A stretch of 48,834 nt of DNA from Massilia sp. BJB1822 (GTDB taxonomy: Bacteria; Pseudomonadota; Gammaproteobacteria; Burkholderiales; Burkholderiaceae_D): the NCBI RefSeq assembly GCF_013369485.1, contig NZ_JABWEB010000031.1:1-48834 (forward strand). The letters run 5' to 3'. Below the pieces are notes generated by a model that was not told where the DNA came from, searched no databases, and worked only from the letters and a program-made list of their open reading frames with translations. Below are positions 16,001 to 25,000 of the stretch, piece by piece. How positions within the stretch are numbered: the stretch's first letter is position 1; each line of letters begins with the position of its first letter. Position numbers and translations under genes: made by a program.

Positions 16001-19000
16001 AGCGCCGACAGCATATCGAACCGGGGCGGCCGCATCATCAGCGTCGGCAGCGCAGGGAGCAGCCTTGTCGGCCGCACGGAAATCGTCAATAACGGGGTGA
16101 TCGGCGTCAATGGCCGGCTGTCGATGGGGGGCCTGGTGTTTCGCAATCAGGGCTTGGGCGTGGTCTCCGCCCAAGGCGACCTGCAATTCAGTGTTTCCCG
16201 GCTGCTGGACAATGCCGGCGCCATCAGCAGTACCGGCATGCTCAGCTATTATGCCCCCGATGCCCGCCTGTTGAATCATGGCCGCATTGTGGCCGAGGGC
16301 GGGGCTAGCTTGAACATCGATTACTTGAGTAATGACGGGGCGGCGCTGGCCGTCAGCGGCGCGGGCCGCGGGCTGAAGCTCAATGTTTCGGGCCTGAGCA
16401 ATAGCGGCGGCCAGATCAGCAGTGCCGGTAGCCTAGGCTTTCATGTGACGGGCGCGGTCATCAATCGCAAGGGTGTGATCCAGGCCCAGGATGGTCTGCA
16501 GCTCCAGGTGGGCGGGACACTCGACAACAAGGAAGGCGCGGTCGAAGCGATTGGCCAGACGGCCTCCCTGGCCGTGCACGCCGGCAGCATCGGCAACGAG
16601 CAGGGGCGCATCGTTAATCTGGGCACGGGCGGCAGTGTGGTCGGGGCAGACAAGGAGATCGCCAATGGCGGTCTGATCGGCGCCAAAAAGGATTTGAGCG
16701 TGAGCGCCGCCACCATCCTGAATAGCTCCGCCGGCCAGATCAGTGCCGGCCAGGCGCTCGCCCTGGCGGCGACCGTGAAACTGGACAACGCCGGCGCCAT
16801 CAGCAGCGGCGCCCAGCTGACGCTGGGCCAGGCCAGTGCCGACGTGATCAACCGCGGCAGCATCGTGGCGGCCGGCGACGCGACCATCAGCGCCGCCCAC
16901 CTCGACAACCGGGGCGGCCAGATCGCCACCGTCAAGGATTCCAAGGCCGATATGCTGCTCAGCGCGCAGAACCTGAGCAACCAGGGCGGCGCCATCCTCA
17001 CCGACCGTAGCGCCACGCTGAAAATCGGCAGCGCGTTCGACAATAGCAAGGGCTTGATCCAGGCTGGCCAGGATCTGCAGGTGGCGGCGGCCGGCAAGCT
17101 CGACAACAGCACCGGCGTGCTCGAAGCGCTTGGCGCCAGCGGCAAGATCGACGTCCAGGCGCAGTCCCTGCAGAACGACGCGGGGCGCATCGTCAGCCTG
17201 GGCAAGGGCGACAGCCGCGTGCGGGCCGAGGCCGACCTGCATAACTCCGGCCTGATCGCCAGCAAGGGCCAGCTGGAGGTGGGGGCGCAAACCGCGCGCA
17301 ATGAAGCGGGCGGCAGCATCGCCAGCGATGGCGATATGCGGCTTAGCGTGCACGGCCAGCTCGACAATCTGGGCTTGCTCAACACGCAGGGCAGCCTGAG
17401 CATGGCCGAAGCCGGCGTCACCCTGAATAACCGCGGCCAGATCAGCGCCGCCGGCCAGGTGCAGCTGGCTGGCCGCCACTTGAATAACGACGGCGGCCTG
17501 ATCGCCAGCGCCAAGGGCGGTGGCGCCGATATGGCGCTGAGCGGCGAGAGCCTGAGCAACCGCCAAGGCAAGATCTTGGCCGACGGCCAGCTCGGCGCCA
17601 GCTTCACGGGCGGCATCCAAAACGAGCAAGGCGCCATGCAGGGCATGGCTGGCGTGGCGCTGACGGCGGGCGGCGCGCTGGGCAACAAGGCCGGCGTGAT
17701 CGAAGCGGTCGGTGCCGGCGCCACATTGGACGTGAAAGCGCGTTCGATCGCCAACGAGGCCGGGCGCATCGTCAACGTCGGCAGCGGCGCGGCCAGCGTC
17801 AGTGCGCAAGAGCTGCTGCTGAACAGCGGCCTGGTGGCGGGCAACGGCAGCTTGCAGGTGGCGGCCGCTACGCTGGACAATAAGACGGGCGCCACCCTGG
17901 CGTCGGCCGGGAATATGGAGCTGGCCATCGGCCAGCGCATGGACAATGCGGGCACGCTCAACAGCAAGTCCACGCTGACGCTGACAGGGCCGGCGGCGGC
18001 CGTGAACAATAGCGGCCAGATCGTGGCCGATGGCGCGCTGGACCTGCATGCCGCCCGCCTCGTCAACGATGGCGGCCAGATCGCCACCACCAAGAACGGC
18101 GGCGCCGACATCAGTCTGCAAGCCCAGGAGCTGAGCAACCGCAAGGGCGCGATTGTGGCCGATGGCAGCGCCACGCTGGCGCTGTCCGGCGGCATGGAGA
18201 ACAGCCAGGGGCTGCTGCAGGCGGCCCGCGACCTGAAGCTGACGGCGGCCGGTGCCGTCGTCAACAATGCCGGCGTGATGGAAGCGACGGGCGCGGCCAG
18301 CACGCTGCAGCTGCAGAGCGGCGCGCTGGAAAGCCTGGGCGGCCGCATCGTCAACGTCGGCAGCGGCGACAGCCAGGTGAGTGCCGAGCAGAGCCTGGTC
18401 AATAGCGGCCTGATCGGTGGCAATGGCGCGCTTGCCGTGACGGCGGGCAAGCTTGATAACCGCAGCGGCGGCAGCATCAGCGCAGCCACCGGCATGGACA
18501 TGACGGTGCGCCAGGCCATGCTCAATGCCGGCCTGATCACCAGTCGCGGCAGCTTCACGCTGAGCGCTGCCGGTGCGGGCGTCGGCAATAGCGGACAGAT
18601 CGTGTCCGGCGGCAAGGCTACTTTGGCCACGGCGGCGCTGGACAATAGCGGCGGCCAGATCGTGACGCTCAAGGATTCCGGCTCGGCTATTGCGCTGAAC
18701 GCGGCCAGCATCGTCAACCGCAACGGCCAGATTCTGGCCGACGGCGGCGCCAGCCTGACGGTCGGCGGCGCGCTGGACAACAGCCAAGGCACGCTGCAAG
18801 CCATGCATGGCATGCGGATCAGCAGCAGCGGCCTGCTGTCGAATACGGGTGGCGTGATCGAAAGCAGCGATGCGGTGAATACCCTGGTCCTGCAAGCCCA
18901 GGCCATCGACAACGGCACGGGCCGCATTGTCAATGTGGGTACGGGCGAAACCAGCATCAGCGTGCAGGATTATCTGCGCAGCAATGGCCTGATCGCAGGC

Positions 19001-22000
19001 AACGGCAAGCTCGATGTGCAGGCGCAAACGCTGCAGCAGCAGGCGGCGGGCGTGCTGAGCGGAGTTGGCGATGTCGAACTCGGCATCAGCCAGAAGCTCG
19101 ACAATGCCGGCGCCATCAGCAGTGGCGGCCAGCTGCACCTGGACCAGGCCGGCGCGACGGTGCGCAATAGCGGCAATATGGCGGTGCGCGGTCCGGTCTT
19201 GCTGCATGCGGCCGAGATCAGCAATGACGGCGGCCAGATCGCCACGCTCAAAGGCGGCGCCGCCCAGATCGTACTGGATGCCGGTACGCTCAGCAACCAG
19301 GGCGGCAGCATCCTGGCCGACGGCGATGCCAAGCTGAGCGCCAGCGGCAATTTCAACAACGCCACAGGCAAGCTGCAGGCCCAAGGTGTGCTGCATGCCA
19401 GCGCAGGCGGAACGCTGAGCAATAACGCCGGCCTGATCGAGATCGCCGGCGGCACGGCGGCGCTGACGGTGCAGGGGCAGACCATCAGCAATCTGGGTGG
19501 CCGCATCGTCAACGCCGGCAGCGGCCACACCAGCGTCGACAGCCAGACCAGCCTGAGCAACAGTGGAACAATCGCCGGCAACAGCACCCTGCAGATCGGT
19601 GCCGCCAGCCTGCAGAACAGTGCACCGGGCATGATTTCGGCGGCCGGCGCGCTGGAGCTGGCCGTGCGCCAGCAGCTCGACAACCAGGGCGGCACCATCA
19701 GCAGTGGCGGCACGCTGAACTTCAACCAGGCCGGCGCCAGCTTCAGCAATAGCGGCAAGCTGGTCTCGGCCGCGCAAGCCACGGTCATCGCCAGCACCCT
19801 GAATAACGATGGCGGCCAGATCGCCACCGTCAGCAATAGCGGCGCCGACATTGTGCTGCGCGGCCAGAGCGTAAGCAACCGGGGCGGCAAGGTCGTGGCC
19901 GATGGCCGTGCCAGCGTGGAGGCGGGCAGCAGCCTGGACAACAGCAGCGGCACCATCCATGCAGGCCGCGACCTGGACGTGGCGGCCGGCTCGACCCTCA
20001 GCAACAACGGCGGCGTGATCGAAGCGGCGGGCGCGGCGGCGCGCCTGGACTTGCGCGCCGCGCAAATCGCCAATGGCAGCGGCCGCATCGTCAACGCCGG
20101 CAGCGGCGACACCAACGTGTCCAGCCAGAGCGAGATCAGCAGCAGCGGCCAGATCGCCGGTAATGGCCAGCTGATTCTCACTGCGCAAAGCCTGCGCAAC
20201 CAGGCCGGCGGCAGCATCGGCGCCGGGCGCGATCTGGAATTGCTGGTCGGCCAGCAGCTGGAAAACCAGGGCAAGATCGACAGCAATGGCAAGCTCACCT
20301 TCAACCAGGCGGGCGCCAGCTTCAGCAATAGCGGCCAGATCGCCTCGGGCGGCGAAGCCACCCTGATTGCCGCCAGCATCAACAATAATGGCGGCAAGAT
20401 TTCCACGGTCAAGGGTTCGGGCGCCGACATCACGCTGACGGGTGCCTTCAGCAACCAGGGCGGCTCGGTGCTGGCCGACGGCAAGGGCACGTACACCGTC
20501 AGCGGCGCGCTCGACAACAGCAAAGGCACGCTGCAGGCGGGCAAGGAATTGCAGCTTAGCGTGAGTGGCGCCCTGGCCAATACGGGCGGCGTGATCGAAG
20601 CGCTGGGCCCGGCCAGCACCCTGACCATCGAAGCCGAAGCTATCGACAATGGCACGGGCCGCATCAGCAATGTCGGCACGGGCGACACCAAGCTGACGAG
20701 CAAGGGCGCGATCAGCAGCAGTGGCGCCATCGCCGCCAATGGCAAGCTGGTCCTCGACGGCAAGACGCTGGACAACCAGGCCGCTGGCAGCATCGCCTCC
20801 GTCAAGGACCTGGACCTGCTGATCACCGAAAAGCTCGACAACAAGGGCAAGATCAATAGCGGCGGCGCGCTGACCTTCAAACAGGCCAATGCAACCTTGA
20901 ACAATAGCGGCCAGCTTTTCGCCGGCGGCAAGTCCGTGATCGAAGCACGCAATGTCAACAACGCGGGCGGCCAGCTGGGCACGGCTACCGGCTCGGGCGC
21001 CGACCTGACGCTGACCAGCCAGCAGCTCAACAACCAGGATGGCCGCATCGCCACCGACCGCGACCTGAGCGTGAACACGCATACGGTGCAAAGCGCCGGT
21101 GAGATGTTCGGCGGGCGCGACCTGGCGCTGAGCATGGATGGCGACTACACCCAAACCAGCGGCTCGCAGCGCTTCCACTCCAACCGCGACCTGAGCTTGA
21201 CGGTGACGGGCAATATCACCAATACCGCCACCTTCGAAGCGGCGGGTAAGCTCAGCCTGTCCGGTAACCAGCTGACGAACCAGGCCGGCGCTACGATCCA
21301 GGCGCAGGACCTGGTGCTGAACGCCAAGGGCAATATCGGCAATGCGGGCGAGATCAATGGCCAGGGCAAATTGGAGATGAACAGCGGCGGCACCATCGAC
21401 AATACCAAGGGCATTGTCGGCGGCACCGTGAGGGTCACGGCGCAAAATTTGAATAACAGCGGCAACGCGGCCCTGATCGGCGCGACCAATGATCTGACGC
21501 TGGGTGTGACGGGAACGCTGAACAATACTGATACGGCCACCCTATACAGCTCGGGCAACCTGAAAATCGACGGCAACGGCGGTTCAACCGCGCTGGTCAA
21601 CAACGACTCCTCCACGATTGAGGCGGGCCGCGACCTGGAGATTTCCGCCGGCACGATCGAGAACGTTCGCCATAACGTGAAGGTCGAGCGTGTCAAGACA
21701 GTTGATGAAACGCGGGAAATGCATTTGCCAAGCTGGTACAACCACGGCGATAACCACGAAAGGTATGAGGCTAGCTCATCCAATTACTCGCCGTTCGAGA
21801 TTTACTACATCAACCCGGCCTCCGTTCTGGAAGAAGAGAAATTTGTGACTCCAGATGGGAATCTGGTTGGACGCATCAGATTTAAGACGCAAGCCAACGA
21901 TTCGGCCTTTTTTGCGGCCAGGAGCGGTTTACGTAGTTCGTATGGCCAACGCAGACGGATCAATCTGGGCGATGGTGTGCAGGAAATTTACTATATCGCG

Positions 22001-25000
22001 CGTAGCGATAACCAGCTCAATCCTGACCATGGCGGGCCAGCCGACGGAGCAACGCAAAATGCCGGTACGGTAACAAACTGGGGTGGCACAACGATCGATT
22101 TTTCTAATCAGTATGGTAATTGCAGCAGCAATTGCGTCCGGCTGGTGACTCAACCCGACTATCGGGATCCTGCCACCACCATTCAGCGGGACGCGGTGCT
22201 TGCACTGATCCCTGCAAAGGGGAAGCTTGAGACAAGCCGGTTGGCCCACCATACAGCGGAGGAGGACCGGCTCTTACCTGGTTCTGGCCCGGCCGCGCGT
22301 ATCGTTGCCGGCGGCAATGCAAATCTGAATGCGAGTGCCATCAACAATCGATATGCGGAGATTTCGATCGGTGGCGATTTGACTACAACGGCTGCGAATG
22401 GTGTGTCTAACGAGAGCGTCACCTTGAAACGGGAGCATAAATTCGACGGCACTTTCCGTACTGGTGATGGGTCCACAGGGGTCATGGCGGAAAAGCTCTA
22501 CAGCGAAGATTACGATAAGATCGGCGCAACCATTAAGGGCAAGAGTGTCACCATCAATGCGCGCAGCTTTATCAACGTCGATGTCGGTGCTGGGACTACC
22601 GGCAACCTCCTGGAATCCATCAAGGTAATCGGTAGCGGCGCCACAGGCGCATCGTCCGCAGCGGCGAATGCTGGGACCAGCGGCGCGAATGGCGGCTCGG
22701 CTGCTGGCGGCCAGGCAAATGGCAGCGGTACGGCGAACAACGCCAATGCCCGCGGCAGCGCCTTTGGCAGCGGCATTGCAAATATACTGCGTACGCTTTC
22801 CAATGCCGGGGGCAGCGGCATCCAGAACCAGAACCAGACAGGCGGGAATGCGGACGGCAGCGGCACGGCTGGTCATACCGGCTTCGCTAGCAATGTCGAT
22901 GGCAGCGGTGTCAAGAACGGCGCCAATACCGCCGGACCGGCCTCTCACAGCGGCTATGTGAACCGTATGGGAGCCGATGGCCGTATGGCCGAGGGCATGG
23001 CTGCCAATGTGGCTTTGGGCGACCTTCAGGCCCGCGCTGGGAATAGCGTGGCCAGCGCCGCCGGTGCAGTCCGGGGCGAGAGCCAGCAGGGCAATGCGGT
23101 CAAGATCGCTCCCGGTGGCCTGTTCAAGCGCAATCCCGATGCTAGCGGCAATGTGCTGTTTGAAACCCGTCCGCAGTTTGCCAATCATGGTAATTGGATC
23201 AGCAGCGACTATCTGCTGAAAGAAGTCGGCAACGACCATGCCATTACGCAGAAGCGCCTGGGTGATGGTTTCTATGAGCAGCGCATGGTGCGTGAACAAC
23301 TGGCGCAGGCAGGCCGCAGCGTGCAAGGCAACGGCAATGACGATAGCCGATACAAGGAGTTGCTAACCAGCGGCATCAGTGTGGCCAAGCAGTTTGATTT
23401 GCGGCCCGGTATTGCCCTGACCCCCGATCAGGTCAGCCGCTTGACCAGCGATATTGTCTGGATGGAGAACCAGACTGTCGAACTGCCAGACGGCAGTACC
23501 GAAAACGTGCTGATACCCAAAGTCTACCTGGCACATCTGGATAAGGATGCGGTGAAGCCCTCTGGTGCTGTGGTGCGTGGCGATGCCATCGAGATTAATG
23601 TTTCCGAAAGCATCGTGAACCAGGGTGGTGTGATCGACAGCGGCAAGGGACGAACTGTACTGATCGCTAAACAAGATATCGTGAACCGTGGCGGCACAAT
23701 TTCTGGTGGCGACGTCACCTTGCAGGCTGACCGTGACGTAAGGAATGAAACACTAACTACCAGCCGCAGCTACGCGAATTCGATGGCCACCGGCAGCTAT
23801 ACCGTGCTGTCCGACCAGGCGAAGATTGTGGCGACTGGAACGCTGAATATCAAAGCAGGCCAGAACGTCAGCGATACCGGTGGCCAGATCAGGGGCGGTA
23901 GCGCAGTCATCAATGCTGGTAAGGATGTCAATTTCGGCACGGCGCAGACGGGGTACACCTTTAAATCCCAGATTGGCGAATACGTCAGAAACGAAAGCTC
24001 GATCACGCACGTCGTCAGCCAGCTTAACGCCAGCGGCAATGTGAATATCAGCGCCAACCGTGACCTGAGTTTGAGCGGAACTCAGCTCGCTTTCGGCGGG
24101 GACGGCAAGCTGACAGCAAATGGCAACCTGAACGTCGTCTCGGTAAGCAATGAGACGAAGTTGGACATGCATAACGATGCAAGCAACAAAGTTTACGATA
24201 AGCAGATTCACGAAAACCAGATGGTGGTTGGCAGCAATGTCACCGCCGGCAAATCCCTGGAGCTGAAAGCGGGCAACGCTACCCAGACGGGCACACTGAA
24301 TCTCACGGCCAGCAATATCTCCGGCGGCGATGCGGTTAAGCTGTCCGCCTCCGGCAGCGTGAACATCAATGAAGCGATGGAACGCCACCTGTCCGACACG
24401 GCTTCCCATCGTGAATCGAAGAGCACCTTCCGCGGGAAGGCAACAGACACGGCCGATTTCAGTGACGTGAGGCTGGCCATTGGCAGCAGCGTGAGCGGCA
24501 AGACGGTTGCGATCGATTCCGGCAAGGACTTGAACATCCGTGGCAGCGCCATCGCTGGCGACGGCGACGTCAACCTGTCGGCAGCCGGCAAGGTCGACAT
24601 TGCCGCGGCCACCAGCACCAGCACCGAGAAACACCACAAGAAGGTGACTGAAAGCGGCTTCCTGAGCGGCGGCGGCTTCGGCATCAGCTACGGCACGCGC
24701 ACCACCACCACCGACCAGGAACGCGATGCCACCACGCAAAGCGGCCAGTCGCGCAGCCTGATCGGCAGCACGGGCGGCAATCTGACGATCACGGCAGGCG
24801 AAGCCTTGAAAGTGGGCGGCAGCGACCTGAATGCCGCCAAGGACATGAGCCTGTCCGGTAAGAGCGTGACCATCGACCCGGGCAAGGACGCGGAGAAAGG
24901 CAAGTTCGAACTGACCCGCGTGCAGGATGGCCTGACGCTGGCGATTGGCGGCACGGTGGTGGAAGCGATCCAGGCCATACAAACCGCGAACAAGGCGACA

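Noticed and set aside
15179..20953. Regular repeats that might be taken for a CRISPR or satellite array
   Set aside because: The units are coding, 579 nt long and diverged, and translate to FHA beta-helix rungs; there are no short identical repeats with unique spacers.
16433..21445. Very long minus-strand open frame of about 1670 codons, with other long ones opposite cdiA
   Set aside because: It is a mirror of the repetitive, GC-biased plus-strand CdiA codons; its composition is Ala/Gly/Val/Asp periodic without any recognisable domain or ribosome-binding site.
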